Shown in pieces: positions 10,791 through 22,479 of a stretch of DNA of 64,000 nucleotides. A model generated the notes under the pieces. The model did not search any database, had not been told where the DNA came from, and saw only the letters and a program-made list of their open reading frames with translations. Source of the stretch: Bostrychus sinensis (taxonomy: Eukaryota; Chordata; Actinopteri; Gobiiformes; Eleotridae); contig CM036243.1 of assembly GCA_020698575.1 (NCBI GenBank), forward strand, positions 38,005,488 to 38,069,487, written 5' to 3'. The position numbers were made by a program, and so were the translations under genes. How positions within the stretch are numbered: position 1 is the first letter of the stretch; every line of letters starts with the position of its first letter.

Positions 10791-11607
10791 CTTTTAGTCG
10801 CCTTTTAGTTCCCATTTGCTCCTGGTCCTAAGCGGTGTTTGCCCTGTTATCTGTCAGCGCGCATGGATGGAGGGAGAGTTCTGGACTAAATCTGGCTCTA
10901 GACCTGGTCCTGTGAGGCTCATCAGTAAAACCTCAGTGAGACCAAAGCCTGAGAGACTCAGAAACAAGGTGAACACAAAAAAACACGCGACTTTAGGCTG
11001 AGGATAATGGACTTTGTGACCTTCGAAGGACAAACTGGTTCCACACAAAGTCAGATGTCTGCCCACACACTCACTGACCCTCCTCTGTGGTGACCATATT
11101 TCTTTTAGGCCTTTGGATTTGGCTTAGGTTTTAGACCAGATGCCCTTCGTGAGGCAACCTTCTCCATTTGTCCAGGCTTGGGACTGGCACAAAGAGTACA
11201 CTGGCTTGTTGTGGCCCTTCGTGGATGGAATTCAATGGAAAAACACTTGGGTCAGAGCTGGTTTACATGCTTCAAGGGCAAATATGTAGGGTCAGCAGAA
11301 ATGTAACCATAGACCTAAAATACCAGTTCAGTTTAGTTAGGTTTGTTTGTTTGTTTGTTTGTTTGTTTTTGATACAAGCAAATTCAACAGCTGAATATAG
11401 ACGTAGTTCACAGATGTAAAAACACATCTCTGTTATTTCTTTGGCTCCATCTGAAAAACTTGATAAAGGCTGCCCTAAAAGTCTAATTCACTCTGAATAT
11501 GTTGGTGTCCTGTACCATTTACGTAACAAATAGACACCGTTTATGTTAATGCATGAGTTCACACCGGCTGTGCTGCAGTGCGTGTCCGGTGCTCCAACTA
11601 GTGTTGC
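10791..11607. other. Spacer, no gene seen
   Basis: A short GTTT run lies near 11341-11366. No recognisable motif or gene is present. Confidence 0.4.
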
Positions 11608-11615
11608 TACCTGTC

Positions 11616-12236
11616 CAGGGGCGTAGCCAGGATTTTTTTACTGGGGGGGCCAGCCAGGTCCTGTCATTTTATTGTGGTGGCACATGGCAGATTATTATTA
11701 TTATAGGACTAATACAAAAACTTTACAGTGCTTCCCCATCCAACTGTAGTTTCTCCTCTGCTCTTCTCCATCTCTCCTCTTACTTTTGATCAAAATTAAC
11801 AACAAAGTTATTGGAAATAATTATCTCTTTTGTAATAGTTTTTGAGTAAAAGAGACACTGGACCTAAAAAAAAAAAACAAAAAAAAACACCGTGGCTGTT
11901 TGCAGAGAGGTAATAAACTGCATGTCTTTTAATGAAGCCTAAATGCTTTTACAAATTTTAACGGTGCATATCTCTGTGATTCCTGAACCTATCAATGTGA
12001 AATAAAAACTGACACAAAGCTTGAGCTCTTATCTGTCAGGAGGATTTAGCTGCAAGCCTCTGTGTCAAACCGTTTGTTTTACAACAGCTGTAAAGACGTA
12101 ACGTCAATCAGTCACCAGCATCATTATGGACCTGCGTAGCCCGTTGTGCAGGACCTCTCAGGGGGGGCCTGGGGTGGCCAAGGTCTGACCAACAGTGGCC
12201 GTGGCCACCCCAGGTCCCCACGTGGCTACGCCTCTG
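11616..12236 (+). mobile_element. hAT-like non-autonomous element with perfect 8-bp target duplication
   Basis: The left end CAGGGGCGTAGCCAGGA pairs with the right end, which on the minus strand reads CAGAGGCGTAGCCACGTGG. The flanks are exact 8-bp copies of TACCTGTC at 11608-11615 and 12237-12244. CAG-starting ends plus an 8-bp duplication are the hAT hallmark. The 621-bp interior has no transposase frame. Near the right end a GC-rich self-complementary stretch (about 12155-12215, 'ggggtggcca' and 'tggccacccc') could form a hairpin. Intact ends and identical flanks suggest fairly recent insertion. Confidence 0.85.
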
Positions 12237-12244
12237 TACCTGTC

Positions 12245-13354
12245 CCAGTTTTACCTGATTGTCCTTCTTTTAATGGTCTGTCCCAGGGGAAAAAAATAAT
12301 AATTTCCCGGGACACTGAATGTCCTGGTTTTTATATATGATGCATAAAATTTGTATTTCTGTTTAATCTATCATGTTGTTTGTAGCCTACATTTATCCAC
12401 TAAACATAATGATGCCAAATTATTCGCTGCACAGACGACTCGTGCGCAAGCTAACTGGCTCTAGATAAATGACAGTAGCGCGTACTCTATGGCTCTTGTG
12501 GCAGGCAGATCGTCTTTGGACAGAGTGACTGAAAAACTGAAAAACTGAAAAACTATAACAACGTGAAAATGGGCAGAGAGACAGAAGGACGAGGATGCTA
12601 CAGGAGCGGACAGTGACAGGCCTGTTAAGAAAAAAGTAAACGGTCTACCAGCTTTAACAATGACTTTAGCAATTAGCTAAACAAATAACTAGCAAAAGAA
12701 CAGTATCAAAATTATATTCACTAATGAGAGCAAAATAATATCATTAAGAATAATACTAGTAAACACATCCTGTTGACATTAACCACTTAAAGTAAAACTA
12801 ATAATCACAAGGTTATGTCCAATTTCGCTGTAGAAGGGTTAGATGTGTGAAGGGCACCGCTGCTTATAAGCAAAAGGGTTGATTGGGTTGCCGAAATGTC
12901 CAGTTTTTGTCTCAGACATACCCTAGCTCCAACAGAAATTAAATAATAATAACAGTCTATTTTTGTCGGATGCCAGAGCCCTCATGTATAAAGTTGAGCA
13001 GAGCAGATTGAGCCATGACAGGAAGACAGATCTGGGACCAGGAGAGTGACCACCTGTCCCACTTTTGGTTGTACTGCACAGCCATTCAGGTGTTTGTCCC
13101 TCTGTCCCACTGATTAAAATAATGTCCCACTTTTTCATTGGTGCGCAGTAAATCATATAAAAAGTGAGATTCTGTTAGTTTAGTTAAGAAAAAAGTTATA
13201 GCACAACCATTTAAGACAGGTATTCCTTGTGTAAAATGTAGAATAAATATCCTTACCTTGCTGGGTTGGAATATCCAGCTGTGTGTTACAGGACTGTGAG
13301 CTGAAAATCCAGACATTACTTTGCAAAATGTGTGTGTTTTGAGATTAAACCGTC
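12245..13354. other. Spacer with degraded repeats, no gene seen
   Basis: The sequence contains recurrent 'ctgtcccac' and 'acctgtccca' phrases (12245, 13045, 13100), suggesting remnants of an older repeat into which the hAT at 11616 inserted. No gene or RNA is recognisable. Confidence 0.4.
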
Positions 13355-13612
13355 CAGCACTTGAATATGTAATAGTATTCAATGCTGGATGGGAGACCGC
13401 TGGGGAAATACCAGGAAGCCGGTGTGAGTGAGTGGTTGGCGGTGGTCGGAGGTTGGCGCAGATGTGTGCAGTCCGCGCTTCTGTCAGTCTCCCTCAGGGG
13501 AAACTGTGGTGACAAAACATACTATGGAGTGAATGAAATACCCCTTCCCTTCTGTGTAAAGCGCTTTGGGTGACTTGTGTCATAGGTAAAGCGCTGTATA
13601 AATACCATTCCC
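13355..13612 (+). mobile_element. 5S-rRNA-derived SINE (SINE3-like)
   Basis: The segment GGATGGGAGACCGCTGGGGA followed by AATACCAGG is the 3' half of vertebrate 5S rRNA, including the C-box of its internal promoter. The 5' half is missing or degraded. Downstream, 'gtaaagcgctttgggtg' and 'aaagcgctgtataaatacc' form the kind of LINE-related tail found on teleost SINEs. I infer a 5S-headed SINE rather than a 5S gene, because the body and tail are not ribosomal and the A-box part is absent. Confidence 0.7.
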
Positions 13613-13655
13613 ACTTCCATATGCACCTGAACTGTTACAGTTTGTATCTTTATCT

Positions 13656-14397
13656 CAGCCATTCCCAAAGTCAGGAGCGTCACGGCCCATTTAAATTTAC
13701 CAAAATCCCACGCAGACCTCCAACAATACAACTTCCCTCAATCCCAAATTTTATTTTCATGTTTTTCGCCATATATTTCTATAAAAAAACATTACAAAAG
13801 ACACTGACTATTGGATAAAAGGTGGTTTAAAGTTATATTTTTAAACAAATACACTGTAAAAAAAAAAAAAAAATGCTGCAAAAACTTTTTATATAGATTT
13901 TTGGGGCCAACTCAAAATCTCAAGTTTTCCACACTTTCACTTAATTTGATGTTCATACAGTCTAAAAACTTTAATAATTTTCTAAGTTTTTCTCTCTATC
14001 ATTATTTTTTACTCATCTTACAGCCAACTTACAGAGTTCAGAAAAAGTTATTCTTTTGTTAAATGTAGTATATTTAGTTTTTATTATTATCAGTAATACT
14101 TTTTCTGAACAGTGGAGTCAGTTGCTGTAAGATGAGCAGGAAAAAATAAAGATAGTGAGTAAAACTTAAAATTTCAAGTTTTTAGACGCATGAATGTTAA
14201 ATTTGGTGAGTAAAAAAATATTAGTTGTTGAAAACTTGAGATTTTGAGCTGAGTTTTTGCAGCATGTTTTTTTTTTTTTACAGTGCATTTCAAACTCAAT
14301 GTCTTTTTATGTATTTAATATAGACAGCCTCTGGGGCCCCCCTGCAGTACCTTCGCGGACCCCCAGGGGGCCCCGGACCCCACTTTGGGAACCGCTG
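13656..14397 (+). mobile_element. hAT-like element, copy B, interrupted by a MITE
   Basis: The left end CAGCCATTCCCAAAGT and the right end, CAGCGGTTCCCAAAGTGGGG on the minus strand, match copy A at 8683-9148. Exact 8-bp flanks CTTTATCT lie at 13648-13655 and 14398-14405. The element carries an inserted palindromic MITE at 13852-14285 that copy A lacks. No transposase remains. Confidence 0.8.
13852..14285. mobile_element. CACTG-ended palindromic MITE nested in hAT copy B
   Basis: It begins CACTGTAAAAA with 'atgctgcaaaaact' and ends with the complement 'agtttttgcagcat', T-run, ACAGTG. The arms pair over long stretches ('aaaatctcaagtttt' against 'aaaacttgagatttt'). It is absent from hAT copy A, so it inserted later. 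CACTG ends can be CACTA/CMC-like, but no clear target duplication is seen and the class is open. Confidence 0.7.
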
Positions 14398-14405
14398 CTT
14401 TATCT

Positions 14406-15484
14406 AAATGAGGTTCAGACTCAGTATCAAAGCTGTTATTTCTCAGGGACAAACACTAAATTGCATGACTGGTCCCACTTTTCATACTTTTTGAGGTCGT
14501 CACCCTAGGGACCAGTGAAGAAAACACTATGTGCAGACTCACTTTGCTGTAAACATTACGTTTTAACTGGAGACACGGGGTCACAAACAAGATCAGACGC
14601 CGTTAAACACGAGTAAAAAGAAAATATTTGGATATGCAGCATGCTTACCCACGGAAGAAGCACAAAAGTCACAGAAATAATCTCCAGATGAACAGTGATC
14701 GTGGTCAGACAGGCAAATATGACTTGTTTACATGGCATTCATGAGCGTGACTGCATGATTCCAGCATAAACTCTCCACTCTGCTGTGAACTCGTGGCCTC
14801 CCCAGCTGGCTCTGGTCGCACAACAGTAATTCTGAAAGGATCTGTCTCTTCACTACCCTGCCTTTGTCCCGGGAGTAGCAACATTTAAGTCACCTTTAGG
14901 TTCACCTGGCCCTGCCGCTGTGCAATGTACATGCTTTTTAATGTCAGTGAAATAATTGGGAATAAGCTCACGTGGACTGACAGAGGATTATAGCGATGTC
15001 GCTTCGACTCATCCACTTGTCGTTGCCCGTCATTGCCTTAAGACAGAGGAGCTCAAACGTTCCCCACTGAACGTCTGCGCGCTACAAGTACACAGCTCTG
15101 TCAGAAAATGTCATATGCTGGTAACTAAGTGTCTTTCTGAATAAAAATGTGAAGGAAAACGTAACCTTTGACTTTGTGACCACATGATAACAGAGCGCAG
15201 AGCAGGGATACTGTGTTAGTGGCTTTCTGAACCCGAGTTTGTCTTTCCTGTCTCTGCCCTGTCCGTTCTCCTTGAACATGTGTTGCTACGCGACTAAAAA
15301 CCTGCTCAAATCTATTTCCCTCTGACTTAAAGCACTTAACGTGGACCCTGCAGAGAAATTAAAATGTTCTGTACGGAGGGCAGCCAGTACTCTGTGTTAC
15401 AGGAGTTTGGTGACCTTCCCACATGGAAATGAAGACACAGGGTTACAGTATTTTTCAGTTCATGTGAGGGACAGCTCATGTGAG
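14406..15484. other. Spacer, no gene seen
   Basis: The first 40 bp are shared with the right flank of hAT copy A. Beyond that I see no repeat end, RNA or domain-bearing frame. Confidence 0.4.
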
Positions 15485-15640
15485 ATGTTTTGGAGATTAG
15501 GTTTCCAGACTGAGATGGTTTGGAGATGTACAGAGGACGGTGAGTATATGGTAGAAGGATGAGGCTGAGGTTAGAGCTGGAGGCCCAGAGGAAGAGCAGA
15601 GAGGAGAGGGTTAAAGATGGAGGCAGAGGATTCACTGAAA
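15485..15640 (+). pseudogene. LINE reverse-transcriptase 3' fragment
   Basis: The sequence around 'ccagactgagatggtttgg' and 'agagctggaggcccagagg' matches the longer LINE fragment at 53893-54265. In one frame it gives RLRWFGDVQR. This is characteristic of the C-terminal end of a fish non-LTR retrotransposon protein. It is broken by stops. Confidence 0.55.
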
Positions 15641-15781
15641 AGGAACAGATTGGGAACATCTTTTAGGGTTAAAAGTACAACTCACTCAGATCGATAAGGT
15701 GCATGACATGAGAGGTGTCAGGTTTGATTAATTCAGCCTCTACAGACCGAACTTTTTGTGTGCTTTTAAATCAAGACATTA

Positions 15782-16519
15782 CCAGTATTTTCTGGACTAT
15801 AAGTCACACTTTTTTTCATAGTCTGGCTCAGGTGTGACGTATACTCAGGTGTGACTTATATATTAAAATATTTCAGGTGTTGGTTAGAGGGCGCTCTAGG
15901 CTTGTGTACCAGCATCTGCTGCACCTGTACCACTGACAATTTAAAATGTAAACATTACCACTAACAACTTAGGCTATAAAGACAACTGAGAAAGAGTGGA
16001 ATAATTGGAAATGGAACTGATGCTGAGTCTGACGACAGCCACGCAGAGGAGGAAGCGGCGCTTCGTCTACCTCCGGAGTTGGCGGAGTTGTTCAGAAGCG
16101 ACACCGAGGATGAAGAATTTAAAGGATTTAGTGATTAGGAGTGAGATGGTGAGTTTGGTGAACTTGTTATATTATGTTCTTTATGCTATAGTTATGTGAA
16201 TAACTGTTAATATATTACGTTAACATACGAGACACCTGTTCAGTTCGTTGTTTATGCTTCATGTAGCTGAATAACCATCAATGTGTTACGTTAGCAAACC
16301 ACACACCTATTCAGCTGTTGTTCTCTATTCTATTATTACTATAACTTGCCTTTCAACATGAAATGTCTGTTCTTGGTGTCAGATTTTGTAAAATAAATTC
16401 CCCCAAAAAATGCAACTTATAGTCCAGGGCGACTTATATACGTCTTTTTCTTCTTCATTATGCATTTTTTGGCTACTGCGACTTATACTCCGGAGCAACT
16501 TATAGTCTGGAAAATACGG
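15782..16519 (+). mobile_element. Pogo-like short element, family A, copy 2 (complete ends)
   Basis: The left end CCAGTATTTTCTGGACTATA and the right end, CCGTATTTTCCAGACTATAA on the minus strand, are flanked by TA on both sides. At 738 bp it is the intact counterpart of the copy at 2756-3473. Subterminal 'gtgacttatatatt' and 'gcgacttatata' motifs repeat within each end. Inside lies a 3' coding tail at 15980-16138 and AATAAA at 16392-16397. The low divergence between the copies suggests comparatively recent activity. Confidence 0.75.
15980..16138 (+). pseudogene. 3' coding tail of a pogo-like transposase (family A, copy 2)
   Basis: The 52-codon frame is the same as at 2933-3091, ending LFRSDTEDEEFKGFSD and TAG. 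Base changes relative to copy 1 (for example AGC to AGT twice for Ser) are silent in this frame. The piece is acidic and has no domain of its own. The parent protein is inferred and was not searched. Confidence 0.55.
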
Positions 16520-16790
16520 TATGTGAGAGGAAACCCTTAGCCATCTTCAGCAGTTCTCTGAATCTCACTCTGCCCCATGGACTCTAATGTAAAAGTCAGC
16601 CTGAAAGGAAGGAAATCACATTCAAATGAAATGGGAGCTGGTTGGTTGAATAACTGCTGAACAACGGCCTAAGTTTGGGCCGCCATCTCCAAATGTTGCG
16701 TGTGGAGCTGTCCTCTGTCCACATAAACAGTCCACAAGCTCACAGATCAAACAGGGAAATCCTCCAAATGACCCAAATGCAGTAATTGTG

Positions 16791-17190
16791 AAAAAAGCTC
16801 CAAACTTTCTTAACCTGAATGAGAACAAAACTGAGGTGATAAAGTTTGGACCCAGCGGAGTCTGTGCCAGCTCCATCAGACCTGGGTCTCCTCAGTCTGC
16901 ACAGCCACCAGCCTTGGCATTGTCGGGGACACTGATTTTAAATTTGATAAACAAGATAGACAATTTTTGGATTCATCTTCATCTTTTAGCTAAGATTAAA
17001 TCTATTTGATCATTTACAGATTTTGAGCGTGTGAAACATAAACATATCACCCCAGTCCTTGCCTCCCTGCACTGGCTTCCTGTTTGTTTTAGAATTTATT
17101 TTAAGATTTTATTTACGTTTTGAATGGACTGGTCCCACAATACATCACAAACCTCATACAAATGTATAATCCTAAGACGAGAAAGGGAGG
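16791..17190 (+). pseudogene. L2-type LINE reverse-transcriptase fragment
   Basis: One frame reads NFLNLNENKTEVIKFGPSG, the L2 signature downstream of the RT palm domain. After a frameshift near 16905 another frame gives SLGIVGDTDFKFDKQ, and farther on HITPVLASLHWLPVCFRI. These match the order of the C-terminal part of L2 ORF2. Frameshifts and stops show that it is dead. Neither the endonuclease domain nor the RT core is present. Confidence 0.75.
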
Positions 17191-18647
17191 TCGGGGCATC
17201 TGTGTATGTTATTATCTAACCCTGTAAAAGGTGAATTAAATGTTTGTATGGAGGTATTGTCAAGCATAATTTTCCCGTCATTATCCGGACATAAACACAG
17301 TCATTAGTTTAAATTCAGGACACTTTTATAAAAACAACCCAGCAGCCTCTTACTGAAGGTAATGTTTAATATTTCTGCTGCGACAGAGAGGGATAATCGT
17401 CTAAATTGCTGTGGTCAGAGCTGTGAGCTGAACTCTGGCCAAAAACAGGTCACTGTTTTACATAATGAGCTCTGACATCGATTAAAAGACAAAGAAAGGA
17501 GTTTAGTGGAGAGGAAATGGGTCAAAATGGGATTTAATGGAAGGTGATAGCATTAAAATTGATTGTAAGGGATAAATTTGAGATAATATATTTATATTTG
17601 GTGGGTCAATGTTTTAAAGTGAAAGTTTGTATTTTTTTTCTTTGTATATCAAGAAAGGATTCAGTTTCTTTGTAGTGACAGGAATCATACATAATACAAA
17701 AAAAAGAGCTTAATACTTGATACTAAACTTAACTCTCAAGCTCCCATTGGTCAACACTGAAGTAATGTCTGTGTCTCTAACAGAGAAGTGGCTATTCAGG
17801 TCAAATTTATGGAGCCTGGGAGGGGACATGGCGAGAGAAATAATAAAGTGAGAGAAAAAAAAACTATTGAGAGATTTTGAGAAAAGTTTAGCAAGATCCA
17901 AAGAAACATTTTGCACGATCCTGAAAAGATTTTGCCTAAGAAAAGTTTTGCAAGAACCTGTGAAAGGTTTTTAAAAGTGTTTTGCTTTAAATTTAAATAA
18001 GCTGTACTTGATTTTAACAAGCGAGACAATATAAATACATATCTTTAAAATGTGTCTTAAATGTTTGTGATTTAACATTTAACATTTTCATCATAGTCAT
18101 GCCTTCAGCAGGGTTCTGTTTACAGTCACCTCACAGGAGCTACTGGACCAGGAAAGTGAGAGATCAGGAGAAAACACTACTTTAAGTTTGTTTAGTATTT
18201 TGATTTTCGCACAAGTTTCATGAGTTTATGGTGGAACAGCAGTGCAGTCAGGGGCAGCTGCTTCTGCCCCACAGCTCCAGGTCAGCACCTCTCCTCTCCT
18301 CACTCATGGTCGGTTTAAACACGGCCGAGGAGAGTTTACGGCTGTTAGCAATAAAACGGCAACTCTAGCTCTGCAGGAGTCTCTGGAGCTCGTCTATCGC
18401 GACACTATCCTCAGGACTGGATCGGGGCCAGGTCTAAAGTCCGGAGTACTCCCCTGAGCACCACTGTGAATATGCTCAAGACAGTACAGCTGGTGAGGCT
18501 TATATGCCGCGTGTATCGATGTCTGTGAGTGCACTCCACAACTTGTTTGCACAGTGATCATTTCAGAGCTTAGAGGACTTCTCTGCTAACAGCAGCACAG
18601 CCCGGGGCTCTGTACCAGCGCTCGGACGTGCTCCTCTCCTGTAGCCT
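17191..18647. other. Spacer, no gene seen
   Basis: I find no repeat end, RNA or coding motif. The part at about 18240-18640 is richer in GC and CpG than its surroundings but has no supportable exon. Confidence 0.4.
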
Positions 18648-18650
18648 TAA

Positions 18651-19364
18651 GCCGGGGACACACTACACGATTTTTTTGTCCAATTTTACAATGATTCACA
18701 GTTGCGCTGTGTCTGTATCAGTCAACACTAGTTGTAGGGAATCGTAATCACCTGCTGGCAATGAAATCCGTTAGTGTGTGATGTTCAAAGACTCGAATCG
18801 GCGCAAAAACCCGGCCTGACATCAGTCGCAAGCAATCAAACACCGACTCTGGACGCACTCCTGTAGTGTGGGCTGTTTACATCCAACTGGGAATTCATGG
18901 AGTCCAGCGGCCGATGAAAAACAGCTGATGGGACACAGAAATCGCGTCAGAGAATGAAGACGAAGCAACAGGAAGCGGCAGGAAAATATAAGCAGAAATT
19001 TGAAGAAGAAGAAGAAAACAAACAACCATGGCAAACACCGAATAAAGTTGAGCGTTACCCAAGCGAAACTGGATACATAGACGTTTTTTTCTTTTTACTT
19101 TTTTTTCTAACTGGTAAATGCGCACACAACGGCAACAGCGACCCAGGTAGCTCCATGTTTGTTTACCATTTAGTTCTCGTGAGTTCCACGCAAGAGTTTG
19201 CTGCGTTTGGTTGGCGTCAGTTGCGGCCTCAGCAGATCTTGTAGTGTGTGAGGCGCAGTCTTTCAGTCGTCAGAACTAAATCTGCTGAAACCAGTCGTTA
19301 GTGTGTGCTCCTAGTCTTTTCAGAATCTGTAACGACTGAGGAAATCGTGTTGTGTGTCCCCAGC
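18651..19364. mobile_element. PIF/Harbinger-like non-autonomous element (TAA target)
   Basis: The left end GCCGGGGACACACTACACGA pairs with the right end, GCTGGGGACACACAACACGA on the minus strand. TAA flanks both sides at 18648-18650 and 19365-19367. A 3-bp TAA/TTA target duplication is typical of PIF/Harbinger. The 714-bp interior has no transposase frame. Confidence 0.7.
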
Positions 19365-19367
19365 TAA

Positions 19368-20461
19368 AGCTCCTGAGGGTGGGCAGTTCACAGAATGAAG
19401 TTGATTACTGCTCTGTTCAAAACCTGCGGCAGCTGAACTAAAAGTGATCACGCTACAGTGAAAATTAGATAATGACTTTTCAGTGACTGAAATTCAGAGA
19501 TAAAAAAAATCACTCTTTTTTTTTTCAGTGTTAAAAAAATTCAGTGGTGGAAATTCAAAGGCATTTAAAATCTGATGACACAAGTTTGCCTCCACACTAC
19601 AGAGCTGTGCAGTTGTTCTTTCCTGTAAACGATGCACGCACTGGCTCCTACGCACCTGGATATATTTGTTGAAAAGAATCCAAAGATTTGTGTAGTGCAG
19701 TCTAGAATAAAAGAATATATCCTTCTAATCCCCCCTCTGTCCAAAGGAAGGACCTCTAATGTCGGTGTGCAGGGGCCCCATTCATCTCCATTGGTCAGGG
19801 ATTTGCTGGAGTCAGAGTCACACTTGGTGAAGATTGATGTCCATGTCTTTTTTCCTCCTCCGTCTGTCTGTGTGAAGAATGCAGTGACAGACTGAGACGG
19901 AGATGGATGGACAGGAGTGAGACCTCTCCTTTTATAATGGGACATGCTTTAACACTCTCAGGGTACAGGTTACACTTCAGGACACACATTTAAGGAGCGC
20001 TAAAGTCCACTCAGGATCTGTCAGACTTTTGTGAGGGTTTGAATTCCAAAGTAAAACAGTGAGGCTTCCCTTAATTTATTCTTCCATGTTGTGTTAAATA
20101 ACCAGTAGGGGGCGATCAGTGGCAGTCATAGATTTTTACCAAGACAAAAGAAAAAGAGCGACAACCACAACAAAAATGGCAGCACTGACCAAGGTTTTTG
20201 CACCACATTCACTGAAAAAGAGCCAAGAAAATGACGCAAAAATAGCGCTGTAAAAGGTTCTGCTGTTTGTTCTGCTGTGTCTGTTGAGCTGTGTTCACCA
20301 GCGCCCCCCAATGGTCAATACATGCTCCGTTTGACTGTATGTGCAAGCTCTGGGGAAATGGACCAATGTTCGACAGAATGAACGCAGAAATCTCCCAGAA
20401 CGCTCCGTCTGTATCTGAATGTGTATCTAACACAGAGTATAAATGAGCCTTTAGCCAATTT
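19368..20461. other. Spacer, no gene seen
   Basis: Moderately long open frames near 19565-19945 exist on both strands but show no domain and are not supported by splice signals or composition. Confidence 0.35.
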
Positions 20462-20882
20462 AAAGGGAATATATCCTGCAAAATTAACTTTGCTGAGCTC
20501 TCTCCTGTGTTATAATGTTGTTCCCTCATCAAAAACAGACCTGGATTCTGTGGCGCTCAGTTTCTGAGGCCTCAGAACGCCCGGTTCCACAAAACTCAAC
20601 AATCAACAACAAGCCCTCTACATCCAGTCTGCTCTCAGTCATTTATCCAAAAAAGCTGTTTCCACTGATTCCTCACAGACATTTTTACTTTGGGAGAAAA
20701 ATTCCATCAGATGAAAAGTTGCTGCACTCTGCTGCCCTCTGCTGGTCTTTTCAGCTGATTCTTTATGGCACCAGTAGAGAACTTATTAAAAACATTCTCT
20801 TTTAGTCAATGTTTTTAAAGGCTGTAAAACTGTTCTAGAGGAGACCAAGATTGGTTTAGAAATATGAATAAAAGCTCCTTTA
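20462..20882 (+). repeat. Dispersed repeat, copy 2 (partner at 655-1172)
   Basis: It shares the same ordered blocks as the copy near the window start, including 'aacaacaagccctctacatc' and 'ctgccctctgctggtctttt'. It has diverged by substitutions and small indels and has no coding potential. Confidence 0.6.
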
Positions 20883-21845
20883 AGAAAAACTAACTTAGAT
20901 TAAAATGTATTTTGATTGATTTTCTATTAAAAAAAGGAAAGTTTGCAACAAAACCTAACAGGTATTGTTCAGCCTTGTTGCCTGGGCTTCTACAAAATCT
21001 GTTTAGCATTTTTTTTATTTTGCGACATTTTCACAGTTCTTTCATGTGAGAGATTAAGGGTTCAATTCCCCCCAATGTGTGGAGCCAAAAACTTATGACA
21101 TGTGTCCCGTGTGATTGTTTACAGTGTTATTTTTTTTATCGTAGCCTCGTTCTCCTCTGTCCCAAACCCACATTCCCTGCCTCGTGTCACTCTGGTCCCG
21201 TTACCTTACTCCCCTCGCTGATCAGGACCCACACAGAGGAGACCGCCGTAGATCCTCACAGCAGGACGCCCCGAAAACAACCGCGTCCCGAGTCTGTTCT
21301 TACCGCCGCTTTGCCGCTGCGTTCCTTTAAATGTCAGAGCGATGGAAGGAGCTGCTAATTCACCGACACACACAGTTATTTAATGTGAGAGTGATGAATT
21401 ATGTAAAAGCAATCCATCTGTTGTGTAAGACTTACTCTGGGCACACAGAGACGGTATATTTCGGGATAGAAACAGCATTATCTCCTCTCCGTCTCCTTGT
21501 CCTGCCTTTGTCCTGGACTGACTCAAGCAAAATTACAGTGTGACGTCTTTGCAAAATTGCTTCCTGGTGGCCATCTCAAGTTTTTCCCTGATTAGGTCCC
21601 AAGAGCCGAAATGCGTCGGCCTCTTTAATTGCTCAGCCAGGTTTTTAAAGACTTTTTAATAACCGTACCTTTTTGTTTGGCTCAGCTTTGTGTTTTTTTT
21701 TTTTTTTTTACAAGCCCTGCACTGAAGAGCACCAAAAAGGACGCACTTGTGGAAACTTTTTACATCCAAGTTTCGCCCTTCTCCAGAACTGAGCCAGGAT
21801 CTGAGTCAGAATCCTACACTAAATCAGGACTAAACTTGAACTAAA
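20883..21845. other. Spacer, no gene seen
   Basis: A modestly CpG-enriched piece lies at 21200-21320. No exon or repeat end can be supported. Confidence 0.35.
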
Positions 21846-22479
21846 CAATAGAGATGTGACGTTCATGAACAATCCGAATCTTCTGAACGGCTCTTCGCTG
21901 CGAACGACGCCGAGTCAATGGTGGCACAGGAGCCGTTCCTGTATATTCTTTAGTTTTTTGTTGTTGTTTTTTTTTACCCTAATATTGAAATGAACAAGCT
22001 TTTTTTGTTTGCCAAGCACAAAAAAGATAAAAGTAAAAAAAAAAAAACTCATAAGAAAATGTAGGATAAAGCTCAAGAGAGAGTCATGTACACAGTGCCT
22101 ACACTTGGCATGAAAGTTTATTGTTGCCTGCTTAGTTTTTACTGAATTTTTTGCATGGTTATATGTAAATGTCACACATTTGCATATTTTGGACATATTA
22201 TAAATCCTAAAAGGTGGCCTCACTCTATGCAGAGGTTTATGACGTCACCACACATTTTAGTTTTATTATCATCACTGAAAAAGACAATAATAATAATGTC
22301 ACACCAATAGAATACATTTTATTCTGATTAAAATGATAATGTATCACTCATCCCAGTGTTTATTTTCTGAATAAACTTCTTAAAATTATTAAAAAACAAA
22401 AATGAGCCAGTCTTTTGAACGGCTCTGAGAAATGAATGCAAAGATTCAGCTCCTGTTAAAAAGCCAGAAATCCCATCTA
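21846..22479. repeat. Probable interspersed element ('gagatgtgacgttcatgaac' type)
   Basis: The left end 'agagatgtgacgttcatgaa' and the right-end phrases 'ttgaacggctctgag' and 'gaaatcccatcta' resemble a common fish element whose ends carry gagatg/catctc and 'gaacggctct'. The inner half is AT-rich. The boundaries and class are uncertain. Confidence 0.4.

Noticed and set aside
13372..13425. Functional 5S rRNA gene
   Set aside because: Only the 3' half of 5S is present and it runs into a SINE body. A-box and intermediate elements are missing.
19565..19945. 126-codon minus-strand frame
   Set aside because: No domain, no splice context, and competing frames on the plus strand over the same interval.
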